A stretch of 64,000 nucleotides of DNA from Bradyrhizobium semiaridum. GTDB taxonomy: Bacteria > Pseudomonadota > Alphaproteobacteria > Rhizobiales > Xanthobacteraceae. Positions within the stretch are counted from its first letter, which is position 1, and every line of letters starts with the position of its first letter. Positions 17,674 to 27,600 of the stretch are shown here, in pieces. The position numbers were made by a program, and so were the translations under genes. The notes under the pieces were generated by a model. The model saw only the letters and a program-made list of their open reading frames with translations. It was not told the origin of the DNA and did not search any database. The DNA is taken from NCBI RefSeq assembly GCF_020329505.1, contig NZ_JAGKJJ010000011.1, forward strand, positions 97,636 to 161,635, given 5' to 3'.

Positions 17674-19326
17674 TCACGGTGCGACCGTGACCGGCGAGAA
17701 GTCGACGAACCAGCTCTTCGGCTGCACGAAGCCCTTGATCTTCGGGCTCATCGCGCGCGGGGCGACATCGTGGGCGACGTAGAGGAACGCCGCGTCGTCG
17801 ACCGAGGCCGCATGCAGTTCGGCGAGCGCCGCGTCGCGGGCCGCCGGCTCGAAGGTCTGGCGCGCTTTCTTCACCAACTCGTCGAATTTCGGGTTGTTGT
17901 TGAAGCCCCAATTGTTGGAGACCGGCGGCGCCATGCCCGACTGCAGGAAGCGCACCAGCGCGAAGAATGGATCCATCGCCGCATAGGTGACGTTGATCGC
18001 GTTCGAGCCGTTGGCCGTCGGGTCCTTGGCGCCGCGCCGCCAGTTGGTGAACAGCGTATTCCACTCGATAACGTCGAGCTGCACATCGAAGTAGCACTCG
18101 GCCAAAGCCTGTTGCAGGTACTCGTTCATCGGCAGTGGCAGCATCTGGCCGGAACCCGACGCCGAGGTCTGGATCTTGACCATCAGCTTCTTGCTCGGAC
18201 CGAAGCCCGCCTCCTGCATCAGCTTCTGCGCGGCCGGCTTGTCATACTTGATCTGGAAAGTCGGGCTGCCGCGCCAGGGATGACCGGGCTCGAACGTGCC
18301 GGTCGCCGGCACCATCAGCCCCGCGAGCAGTCCATCGCGCAGGCCTTCGCGATCGATGCAGAGATTGGCCGCCTTGCGGACGCGGATGTCATTCCACGGC
18401 GAGCCCTCGACGCGGGAGAACTGCCAGGGCCAGACATGCGGCTCCTCGTTCGAATACAGCACGAAGCCGCGCTGTTTGATCTCGGGCAGCGCGTCCGGCG
18501 CCGGCGCCTCGACCCAGTTGACCTGCCCCGACAGCAGTGCCGCGGTGCGCGCGTTGGCTTCCGGCATCGGCAGCAGCACCATCTTGTCGGTCTTCGGCAC
18601 CCGCGCCTTGTCCCAGTACTTGTCGTTCTTCACCAGCTCAAGCCGCTCGCGCGGGGTGAAGCTCGACATCTTCCAGGGGCCGGTGCCCGAAGCGTCCTTG
18701 GCGAACGCGGCCCAGGCGGCCTGCGACTTCGCCTTGGCATCGGCGCCCTCGGCCTTGTCGTAGAATTGCTGCCACTTGGCCGGGCTCGCCATGAACAGAT
18801 TGGTGAGGTTGATCGGCAGGAAGCTGTCCGGCTCCTTGGTGGTCAGCTCGACCGTCATGTCGTCGATCTTGCGCGCTGAGACCAATGTCGGCATGCGCGA
18901 GGCGGTGACGCCGACCTGGCTCGGATCGAACTGCGGCGCATCCTGCTTCAGCACCTTCTCGACGTTCCAGACCACGGCGTCGGCGTTGAACGGCGAGCCG
19001 TCATGAAAGGTGACGCCGGAGCGCAGCTTGAACACCCATTTGGTTTTGTCGGCGTCGTCGACCTTCCACTCAGTGGCGAGGCCCGGGATCATCGCGCTGG
19101 CCTTGTCGGCTGACGAGAGGTCCCACATCGTCAGCGCGTCGTACATCGTGAGGCCGGTGAAACGGTTGCCTTCAAAGCCCTGGTCTGGCTGGCCGAGCGT
19201 GCGCGGAATGTCTGCAGCCGTCATGCCAATACGCAGCACGGTCTCGGCGCTGGCGATCGCCGGCATTGCCGTGGCCAGCGCAAACGCCAGCATCATCGCT
19301 GTCGCATTGGTCTTCCTGTTACGCAT
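17674..19326 (-). CDS. ABC importer periplasmic binding protein, family 5 (peptide type)
   Basis: A 550-residue solute-binding protein of the DppA/OppA family. The signal peptide is MRNRKTNATAMMLAFALATAMPAIASA; the ATG at 19326 is chosen because it gives this signal and has aagaagggg upstream. The family block TKWVFKLRSGVTFHDGSPFN is present near residue 100. It is the first gene of the importer and amidase operon. It is closely related to the divergent binding protein at 19545, sharing the run GLATEWKVDD and much of the N-terminal domain. Confidence 0.88.
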   Translation of the reverse strand: MRNRKTNATAMMLAFALATAMPAIASAETVLRIGMTAADIPRTLGQPDQGFEGNRFTGLTMYDALTMWDLSSADKASAMIPGLATEWKVDDADKTKWVFKLRSGVTFHDGSPFNADAVVWNVEKVLKQDAPQFDPSQVGVTASRMPTLVSARKIDDMTVELTTKEPDSFLPINLTNLFMASPAKWQQFYDKAEGADAKAKSQAAWAAFAKDASGTGPWKMSSFTPRERLELVKNDKYWDKARVPKTDKMVLLPMPEANARTAALLSGQVNWVEAPAPDALPEIKQRGFVLYSNEEPHVWPWQFSRVEGSPWNDIRVRKAANLCIDREGLRDGLLAGLMVPATGTFEPGHPWRGSPTFQIKYDKPAAQKLMQEAGFGPSKKLMVKIQTSASGSGQMLPLPMNEYLQQALAECYFDVQLDVIEWNTLFTNWRRGAKDPTANGSNAINVTYAAMDPFFALVRFLQSGMAPPVSNNWGFNNNPKFDELVKKARQTFEPAARDAALAELHAASVDDAAFLYVAHDVAPRAMSPKIKGFVQPKSWFVDFSPVTVAP

Positions 19327-19544
19327 CTGAGCAACCCCTTCTTGTGACCCGGTTTGGGCGATTGTTCTGGTGACTATTTCTTGGGCAAGCGTATGCAATG
19401 CGTGTGCCAAGGGGAATAGTTAGTCACCAAATAACCGCAGGGCGCGTCAATTCTTCCCACCTTGCGCCTGAGCGGCACGAAGATGCCTATTCTGGCATCA
19501 TGCTTGCAAGCTTGGCTCCGACTTCCCAGCAACGGAGCTTTTGT

Positions 19545-21152
19545 ATGCGTGCGCGCAATTCGATCCTGATGGCGGCGGTCGCGCTTGCCCTCACAGCAGG
19601 CTGGCCGGCGAAGCAAGCACGAGCTGAATCCATTGTGCGCTACGGCATCTCGATGGCTGACATCCCGCTGACGACGGGTCAGCCCGATCGCGGCGCCGGC
19701 GCCTATCAGTTCACCGCCTACACGATCTACGATCCGCTGGTCGCCTGGGAGATGGACGTCGCCGACCGCCCGGGCAAACTGGTGCCGGGACTCGCGACCG
19801 AGTGGAAAGTCGACGACAACGACAAGACCAAATGGCGCTTCAGCCTGCGCAAAGGCGTGAAGTTCCACGACGGCAGCGACTTCAATGCCGATGCCGTGAT
19901 CTGGAATCTCGATAAGGTGCTCAACGACAAGGCACCGCAATTCGACAAGCGGCAGAGCGCGCAGGTCAAGACCCGCCTGCCCTCGGTCGCGAGCTACGCC
20001 AAGATCGATGACTTCACCATCGAGATCACCACCAAGACCGTCGACTCCTTCTTCCTGTACCAGATGCTCTGGTTCCTGGTCTCGAGCCCCGCGCAATATG
20101 AAAAGCTCGGCAAGGACTGGGACAAGTTCGCGAGCCAGCCCTCCGGCACCGGCCCGTTCAAGCTGACAAAACTGGTGCCGCGCGAGCTCGCCGAATTGAC
20201 AAGGAATCCGGACTATTGGGACCAGAAGCGGCTCGCGAAGGTCGACAAGATGATCCTGATCCCAATGCCGGAAGCGCTGACCCGCACCAATGCGCTGCTC
20301 GCCGGGCAGGTCGACCTGATCGAGACGCCAGCGCCCGACGCCGTGCCGCAGCTCAAGGCGGCCGGCATGAAGATCGTCGACAACGTGACGCCGCATGTCT
20401 GGAATTATCACTTGAGCGTGCTGCCCGGCTCGCCCTGGACCGACATCCGCCTGCGCAAGGCGCTCAACCTCGCCATCGATCGCGACGCGGTGGTCGGCCT
20501 GATGAATGGGCTGGCAAAGCCCGCCAAGGGCCAGGTCGATCCGTCGAGCCCGTGGTTCGGCAAGCCCACCTTTGAATTGAAATACGACGTCGCGGCGGCC
20601 AGGAAGCTGGTCGAGGAGGCCGGCTATTCAAAGGAGAAGCCGCTGAAGGCGACCTTCATCATCGCCCAGGGCGGCACCGGGCAGATGCTGTCGCTGCCGA
20701 TGAACGAGTTCTTGCAGCAGAGCTTCAAGGAGATCGGCATCGACATCGACTTCAAGGTGGTCGAGCTCGAGACCTTGTACACGCATTGGCGCAAGGGCGC
20801 GGCGGACGAGATGAACGCCGGCATCACCGCCAACAACATCGCCTATGTCACGTCGGACCCGCTCTACGCCATTGTGCGCTTCTTTCATTCCGGCCAGGTC
20901 GCGCCGGTCGGCGTCAACTGGGGCGGCTACAAGAACCCGAAAGTCGACGCGCTGATCGACGAGGCCAAGCAGACCTTCGACACCGCCAAGCAGGATGCGC
21001 TGCTGGCGCAGGCGCACGCGCTGATCGTCGACGACGCCGCGCTGGTCTGGGTGGTGCACGATACCAACCCGCATGCGCTGTCGCCGAAGGTGAAGACCTT
21101 CGTGCAGGCGCAGCACTGGTTCCAGGATCTGACGCAGATCGGGTTGCAGTAG
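19545..21152 (+). CDS. Second family-5 periplasmic binding protein, paralogue of its divergent neighbour
   Basis: A 535-residue binding protein with signal peptide MRARNSILMAAVALALTAGWPAKQARA; the ATG at 19545 has ggag eight bases upstream. It begins IVRYGISMADIPLTTGQPDR, against VLRIGMTAADIPRTLGQPDQ in the divergent gene. It has no permeases or ATPases of its own, so it may load the importer at 12-17.5 kb and widen its range; that is inference. The two starts face away from each other across about 220 bases that must hold both promoters. Confidence 0.87.
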   Translation: MRARNSILMAAVALALTAGWPAKQARAESIVRYGISMADIPLTTGQPDRGAGAYQFTAYTIYDPLVAWEMDVADRPGKLVPGLATEWKVDDNDKTKWRFSLRKGVKFHDGSDFNADAVIWNLDKVLNDKAPQFDKRQSAQVKTRLPSVASYAKIDDFTIEITTKTVDSFFLYQMLWFLVSSPAQYEKLGKDWDKFASQPSGTGPFKLTKLVPRELAELTRNPDYWDQKRLAKVDKMILIPMPEALTRTNALLAGQVDLIETPAPDAVPQLKAAGMKIVDNVTPHVWNYHLSVLPGSPWTDIRLRKALNLAIDRDAVVGLMNGLAKPAKGQVDPSSPWFGKPTFELKYDVAAARKLVEEAGYSKEKPLKATFIIAQGGTGQMLSLPMNEFLQQSFKEIGIDIDFKVVELETLYTHWRKGAADEMNAGITANNIAYVTSDPLYAIVRFFHSGQVAPVGVNWGGYKNPKVDALIDEAKQTFDTAKQDALLAQAHALIVDDAALVWVVHDTNPHALSPKVKTFVQAQHWFQDLTQIGLQ

Positions 21153-21159
21153 ACCAATC

Positions 21160-21243
21160 GTCATTGCCGGGCTTGACCCGGCAATCCATCCCTCGGCAAA
21201 ATTTCTTCTCGCGATGGATGCGCGGGTCAAGCCCGCGCATGAC
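21160..21243. repeat. Palindromic repeat between convergent genes
   Basis: The left arm gtcattgccgggcttgaccc plus ggcaatccatc faces gatggatgcgcgggtcaagc plus ccgcgcatgac, an imperfect inverted repeat. It fills the gap between the second binding protein and the convergent cyclase gene and could form a bidirectional terminator hairpin. Confidence 0.7.
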
Positions 21244-21251
21244 CGAGCGCG

Positions 21252-23438
21252 TCACTTCGTCAGCAGCGCGAATGCGCCGTTCCAATCGTCCGGCGGCGGC
21301 TGTTGCTGGAACGCCCGGATGCGGGCTTCGTAAAGATTGTAGAGATATTGCAGCGCCTGCGCCTCGTCGGTCTTGCGGCCGCGCTCGATCGCGGCGAGTG
21401 CGCCGTGCCAATCGCGGCTGCGGTAGCAGGCCAGCATTTCGATGGTCAGGTTGCGCAGCCGCTGGAAGCGGCCCGAATTGGCGACGTCCTCGCGGCCGGC
21501 GATCGCGTAGATCACCTCGGGCTCCTTCTTGCCCTTGACCATGATGAAGTCGAGCTCGAGGATCGCGAACCTGTCCTTCACCGCCAGCGCGGTGGTCGAG
21601 CCCACGATGATCGGGAAGCCGTATTCCTTGGACTGCCCCTCGAGCCGCGAAGCCAGGTTGACGCTGTCGCCGAACACCGAATAGTCGAAGCGCACGTCGG
21701 AGCCCATGTTGCCGACGACGCAGGTGCCGGTGTTGAGACCGACGCCGATATTGAGTGGCACGTAGACGTGGCCGCCCTCCCTCGCCTCCTCCTCGCGCTC
21801 GCGGTTGAGCGTATCGACCCGCTCTAGCATGTCGAGCGCGGCCTCGCAGGCGTTGATATGATGCTCCTTGTCGTCGAGCGGTGCATTCCAGAACGCCATG
21901 ATGGCGTCGCCCATATATTTGTCGATCGTGCCCTTGCGGGCGAGGATCGCGTTAGAAAGCGGCGTCAGGAAACGGTTCATCAGCGCGGTGAGACCCTGCG
22001 GGTCACTCTTGTAGGTCTCCGAGATCGAGGTGAAGCCGCGCATGTCAGAGAACATGATGGTCATCTCGCGCTCCTCGCCGCCGAGCACGAGCCGCTCCGG
22101 CGCTTGCGCCAGCTGCTCGACTAGCGCCGGCGACATGTAGCGCACGAATTGCGTGCGGATCTGCCGTCGCTGCTGCTGCTCGCGCACGAAGCTCGCGAAG
22201 ATCAGCGTGAGGTAGATCGCCGTCGTCGAGAACAGCGGATAGGTGAAATCGATCAGCAGCCGGTAGTTGATGTAGAAGAACCAGGACGTGCCGACCAGGA
22301 CCGACGCGAACAGGCCGCCGACGAACACCAGCGTCACCGCGCCGAATCGCGGTGCGAACGCGATCACCAGCAGCCCCATGACGATCGCACCGATGAACTC
22401 CAGCGCGATGCCGTAGCCCGGCTGCTGCACCACGGCGCCGGTCAGCGCGCTCTCCAGCAACTGGGCGTGGATCTCCACGCCGGGCATATTGGATGACGCG
22501 GGCGTGGCCTTGATGTCGTTCAATCCGACCGCCGAGGTCCCGATCAGCACAAGCTTGCCGGCAATCTTGTCGGCCGGCACCTTGCCGTCGAGCACATCGG
22601 CGGCGGACACATAGATCGACGGATCCTGGCTCGCGAAATGCACCCAGAGCTGCCCGTTGCGATCGGTCGGGATCTCCAGCCCCCGCAGCGCGATGCTCTT
22701 GACCCCGACCTCGTCCGTCTTGATCAGCACCGTCGGCGTGGTGGTGACGACCCGCAGGATCTCGAGGCTGAGCGATGGCATCAGCTTGCCCTGCGCCACC
22801 ATCACCATCGGCACCCGCCGGATGATGCCGTCGCGCTCGGTCTTGATCGTGAACAGGCCGCGCCCCGCCGCGGCACGCTCCAGCACGGGCACATTCCGCA
22901 GCAAGCCGGCAAACTCGTACAGGAACGGCTCGGCTGCACTGGCGGCGGCGCCTGGACCCGATGCAAGCGTCCCGAATCCCGTCGTCGGCAGGGTTTCGTC
23001 GAGTTCCGACCAGGCTTGCGCAAGCCCCGTCTCGCCCAGCACGACGCGCGAGCGGCGGATCGCATCGGATAAAATCTGATCGTTGCTCGGCAGCTCGCGC
23101 AGCCGCGTCCGGGTGACCTCGTCGATGAAGCGCATCTGTCCCGCGACCTTGTCCGGGTTGAGGCGGTCCGGCTCCGAGAACACCACGTCGAAGCCGATCG
23201 CAACCGCGCCGAGGCTGGTCAGATTGATGATGATGTCGGCGATGGTGGTCCGCGGCCACGGCCACTGGCCGAGCTTGGCGAGACTCTTCTCGTCGATATC
23301 GACGATGGTGACCGGACGGATCGTCTTCTTGCGGGGATCGATGCGCTGGTAGGCGTCGAAAACGCGGACGCGCAATTCTTCGACCGGCGCACCAGAATAG
23401 GCCCGGCTCTCCGGGCAGCCGTCATGTATGGCCGCCAC
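21252..23438 (-). CDS. CHASE2-domain class III adenylate/guanylate cyclase
   Basis: A 728-residue receptor cyclase. Residues about 15-330 are a CHASE2 sensor (RVFDAYQRIDPRKKTIRPVT, VDIDEKSLAKLGQWPWPR). Three membrane segments follow (about 340-425), then a class III cyclase domain with metal-binding aspartates in MFSDMRGFTSIS (about residue 459) and YMGDAIMAFWNAP (about 511). It should make cAMP in response to a periplasmic or membrane signal. The GTG start follows an in-frame stop within two codons, and the N-terminal membrane anchor usual in CHASE2 proteins is absent. Confidence 0.85.
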   Translation of the reverse strand: MAAIHDGCPESRAYSGAPVEELRVRVFDAYQRIDPRKKTIRPVTIVDIDEKSLAKLGQWPWPRTTIADIIINLTSLGAVAIGFDVVFSEPDRLNPDKVAGQMRFIDEVTRTRLRELPSNDQILSDAIRRSRVVLGETGLAQAWSELDETLPTTGFGTLASGPGAAASAAEPFLYEFAGLLRNVPVLERAAAGRGLFTIKTERDGIIRRVPMVMVAQGKLMPSLSLEILRVVTTTPTVLIKTDEVGVKSIALRGLEIPTDRNGQLWVHFASQDPSIYVSAADVLDGKVPADKIAGKLVLIGTSAVGLNDIKATPASSNMPGVEIHAQLLESALTGAVVQQPGYGIALEFIGAIVMGLLVIAFAPRFGAVTLVFVGGLFASVLVGTSWFFYINYRLLIDFTYPLFSTTAIYLTLIFASFVREQQQRRQIRTQFVRYMSPALVEQLAQAPERLVLGGEEREMTIMFSDMRGFTSISETYKSDPQGLTALMNRFLTPLSNAILARKGTIDKYMGDAIMAFWNAPLDDKEHHINACEAALDMLERVDTLNREREEEAREGGHVYVPLNIGVGLNTGTCVVGNMGSDVRFDYSVFGDSVNLASRLEGQSKEYGFPIIVGSTTALAVKDRFAILELDFIMVKGKKEPEVIYAIAGREDVANSGRFQRLRNLTIEMLACYRSRDWHGALAAIERGRKTDEAQALQYLYNLYEARIRAFQQQPPPDDWNGAFALLTK

Positions 23439-23498
23439 TATTCACCATCGGGGCCGCTTCGTCTATGAAATGACGCCAACCCTGGATCACGGGCACCG

Positions 23499-24665
23499 AT
23501 GTCCACCCCCCTGAGCGGAACGCTCCCGCAGCCTGCAGGTCGCTATGACGGCGTCCGCGCGCTGCTGCGGGCCGGCAAGAACGACCAAGCGATCGTGCAA
23601 TTGTGCGCGATGACCGTCAGCCGCCCCGACGATCTGGTCGCAAAGGAATTGCTGTTCGATGCGTTCTTCCAGAAGCGCGACTGGCTTCCGGCGCTGGCCC
23701 TCGCCGAGGAGCTGAGCCGGCGCCAGCCCGACAATGCACGGCTGGAAAAGGCACGGATCGCCACCCTGACCAACCTGAAGCGCTATGACGAGACGATCGT
23801 GCAGGCGCTGCGCTACCTGGAGCGGCACGGCGACGATCTCACGGTCCTGGACACGTTGAAGGTCGCCAGCTTCTATCTCGGCAAGATCGACGACGCGATC
23901 CGTTATGGGCAGCACACCCTCGACCTGCGGGATGCCGAGGCCTGCCGCAATCCGCCTCCGTTCGCGTTGCAGGAGCCGCAGGGCCCGCCGTCGGGTGCGA
24001 ACGTCATCTCGTTTTCGCTGTGGGGAGCTGCGCCGTTCTACGCCTACGGCGCCATGATCAACCTTGTGCTCAGCCGCACGGTCTATCCGGGCTGGACCTG
24101 CCGGTTCTATGTCGACGGCACCGTGCCGCCGGCCTGCGTCGCATTCCTGCGGGACAACGGCGGAGACATCCGCAACATCGAGGACGAGTATCCTCGCGTC
24201 GGGCTGTTCCAGCGCTTTCTGGTCATGAACGATCCGGCCGTCGGGCGCTTTCTCGTGCGCGACTGCGATGCGCGGTTGTCCACGGCGGAAGCCGACCTGG
24301 TCCAGCAATGGATCGAAAGCGATTATCCGTTTCACGTCGTGCGCGACCACGTCATGCACAACGAACTGATGATCGGGTGCACCTGGGCCGGCCGCACCGA
24401 TTGCGGGCTCGACATCGTCGCGCTGATGCGACGCTACTTCCACGCCGGCCCGACCGCGAAGTATGGCCACGACCAGCGCATGCTCGGCCTGATGCTGTGG
24501 CCGCTGATCCGCAGCCGCTGCCTCGTCCACGACAGACATTACCGGCTAGAGGGCGTGCACACGCGGCCGCTTGCCGAGCGCAAGGGGCACTTCGGCGCCG
24601 GCCATCAAAACCTCGCCGCGGTGCTCGCCGAGGTCGACCGGCTTGGCATCCCTCGGCTGCCCTGA
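23499..24665 (+). CDS. TPR-like / glycosyltransferase-like hypothetical protein
   Basis: A 388-residue soluble protein, not confidently assigned. Residues about 15-150 look like tetratricopeptide helices (LLRAGKNDQAIVQLCAMTVS, ELLFDAFFQKRDWLPALALA). The second half starts VISFSLWGAAPFYAYGAMIN and has FLVRDCDARLSTAEADLVQQ near residue 253, resembling the DxD/RDxDSR signature of nucleotide-sugar transferases, then HNELMIGCTWAGR. It is divergent from the cyclase and convergent with the RTX adhesin, with only two bases between stops. A role in modifying the adhesin or a surface glycan is a guess. Confidence 0.55.
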   Translation: MSTPLSGTLPQPAGRYDGVRALLRAGKNDQAIVQLCAMTVSRPDDLVAKELLFDAFFQKRDWLPALALAEELSRRQPDNARLEKARIATLTNLKRYDETIVQALRYLERHGDDLTVLDTLKVASFYLGKIDDAIRYGQHTLDLRDAEACRNPPPFALQEPQGPPSGANVISFSLWGAAPFYAYGAMINLVLSRTVYPGWTCRFYVDGTVPPACVAFLRDNGGDIRNIEDEYPRVGLFQRFLVMNDPAVGRFLVRDCDARLSTAEADLVQQWIESDYPFHVVRDHVMHNELMIGCTWAGRTDCGLDIVALMRRYFHAGPTAKYGHDQRMLGLMLWPLIRSRCLVHDRHYRLEGVHTRPLAERKGHFGAGHQNLAAVLAEVDRLGIPRLP

Positions 24666-24667
24666 CA

Positions 24668-27600
24668 TCAGGTAATCACGCCGGGATGCAGAATGAAGTC
24701 GTTGGCGTGCAGGCTGCTGCGACTGACGTTCGAGAGCCGGATCGAGTCGCCGATGTCGAGATGGATCAGCGTGTCGTTGCCGACCTGCTCGACCGCGGTG
24801 TTGTCGCTGATCCACGCATTGAAGGACTCGGTATCGCCCGACGTGAACGGCATGCTGTCGAGCAGATCGATCTTGTCCTGACCGGGCGTGAAGTCGGTGA
24901 TGGTGTCGCTGCCGGTGCCGGCCCTGAACACGAACTGGTCTGCGCCCGCGCCGCCCGTCAGCGTATCGCTGTAGCCGGTCGCGATGATGACGTCCTTGCC
25001 GCCGGTGCCTTGCAGCGAAACGTTACCCTCGCCCGCCACGTTGAAGATCAGGTTGACGATGTCGGTGGCGCCGAGGCCGTCCTTGACGGTTAGCGTAATC
25101 TTGTCGCTGAGTGGCACGTCCGGACCCGGTGCGTAGGTCAGGCCGCTATTCAGCGTCCCGCTGATGTCGTCCACCGAGCCTGTCTCATTCGAGGGCGTCA
25201 CGAAGCCGGCGGTGGATTCCGCGTCGAATGTAAAGAATTCGGTGGACCCTGCATCAGGGTCGGAAACCGACAATCCGCCGATCGTAATCGTCTGGCCTTC
25301 CTCGAATATCTGCAGATTGTTGGTCACGATCAGCGGCGCCTGGTCGACATCGACCGTCGCATACAGGGTGCCGCTATCGTGGCCATTGTGATCGATGCCG
25401 TCGCCGTCGTTGAGCGTGAACTCCACGGTGCGCTGGCCGCCGACAGGATTGCCGTCGATGCTCTGGAAATGGATCGCCTGGATCAGATGCGCGATGGCGT
25501 CGCTGGTGGCCTTGTCGTTCAAGTCGATCGCCGGATCGACGCTGTCACTCAGCGTCCCGATCGCGACCGCGGGGGCCGATCCGTCACCATCGGCGTCGAA
25601 CATCACCGTGGTTCCGGACACCGAGATGAAGTCGTCCGCCGTGATGGTCAGCAGATCGCCGTCGTGCCTGCCATCCGTAATGGTCGCCGTCAACGATCCG
25701 CCGTCAAAGTCGCTGCTGTCGATGTCGCTGACCGAGACGGTGTCAACGATAGCAACCGCGTCCCCGTGCGGCACATAGGTCAGCAGGAGATCGTTGGCGG
25801 TCACGACAGGTGCGTCGTTGGTGCCGTTGACCTCGATCGTGATGGCCTGTGTCGTGCCGTCGGCGGTCGTCACCGTGAGTGTGTCGTATGCGATCTGGCC
25901 CGCGGCCAGCTGGTCCACCCGATCGTGGACGAGGGCATAAGTCCAATGGCCGCTGTCGGGATCGAAGGTGAAGTCGCCATAGAAGCCGGTCAGCGCCGAC
26001 TGATCCACCGGCAGGAAATAGTCCTGGTTGGGGTCGACGTCCTGTACGCTCAAGGTGCCGCTGTCAACGTCGTTCGCGATGGTTTGACCACTGGGGATCA
26101 CGACGTGATCGTCTTCGTAGACGACGCCGGAGATATCGCCGGTGATCGTCGCCGGGTGATTGCCGTCGACATCGACCGATGCCGTGAAGGAGCTTGAATC
26201 GTTGGCGGCGCCGCTGCCGTCACGCAGCGTGAACGTCACTGTGCGTGTGCCGCCCTCCGCCGCCGTATCGGCGTTCTCGAATTCGATCGCTTGCGCGAGC
26301 GCCGCGACCGCCGCTGGATCGGCGTTGGCATTGAAGTCGACCGTCAGGTTGTCGAGACCGCTAGTCATCGTTCCGATCAGGACGGCACCCTCGCCGCCGA
26401 CTCCGTCGGCATCGAACAGGACGTTGTTGTCGGCGTCGAGGAAGATGTGGTCGTTGCCGACGATTGTCAGCGTGTCGCCCGCGTGGCCGCCGCTGGTCAC
26501 CGCCACCGTCAGCGACCCGCCGTCGAAGACGACGTTGTCGACATCCTGGGCCGCGACGCCGTCAACGAGCGCAACGGCACTGCTCCCCGGCATATAGGTG
26601 ACCGCCAGATCGTTCCCGGTGAAGATCGGCGCATCGTTGATGCCCTCGACCTTGACGACGAGATGTCCATAGGTCCCGAGCGCGCCGTCGAAGGCCTGAT
26701 AGGTGAACTGCTCCACCCCGTTGACGCCGCCGGGCAGGGCCGCGACCGCGGCAGCCTGCGCAGCCGTGACGCCGAGCGTATAAGTGTAGGTGCCGGTCAA
26801 CGGGTCGACGACAAGCTCGCCATAGATCCCCTCGACCGTGAACTGACCGGACGTCGCGACCTCGTTGCCGACACCGCTGATCGAAAGCGCATTGTGCTCG
26901 GCATCGCTGTCATTGGCGAGCAGGCTGCCCGCGGCACTGCCGGTGTTGCCGGGGATCGAGACGACGTCATCTGTTGTGACCGGAGCGTCGTTGACGCCGG
27001 TCACGTTGATCGTCAGCGTCGCAGTCCCGTGTGCGCCATGCGCATCGATGGTCTCGACGGTGAACGTATCGGCATAATTGCCCGCGGTGAGCGCATCGAT
27101 CGCCGCGGCGTCCGGAACATAGGTGTAGCTGCCGTCGGCATTTACGGTGAGCGAGCCGTAGAGACCGGTGACGGCGGTATTGACCGGATGGTCACCTGCA
27201 TCGAGTGCCGCGTAGGTCAGCGTCGCGGTCTCGCCGTCATCGACGTCGTGCCCCTGGAGCAGGCCGGTGATGGAGCCGAAGCTGTCTTTTGCCGCCGTAT
27301 CTGTGAGCGAGCCGGCATTGACGTCCGCAAGGGTCGGCGCGTCGTTCGAGCCGTTGATCGTGATCGTGATCGGCTCGGTGGTCACCGCGCCATGGTTGTC
27401 GGCAAGCTGGACCGTATAGGTCAGCGTCAATGTCTCACCGACGGCGAGGTAATCGAAATTGTGGTCGGCGGCCGTGAAGGTCCAGGCCCGCGAACCGGTG
27501 ACGCCACCGGTCGAATCCGTCAGCGTCCCGAGCGACAACCAGCTCAGCACCGTTGCGTGGTCGGCGAGACCTGCGGTCGCGCCCTGCTCGGTCACACCGG

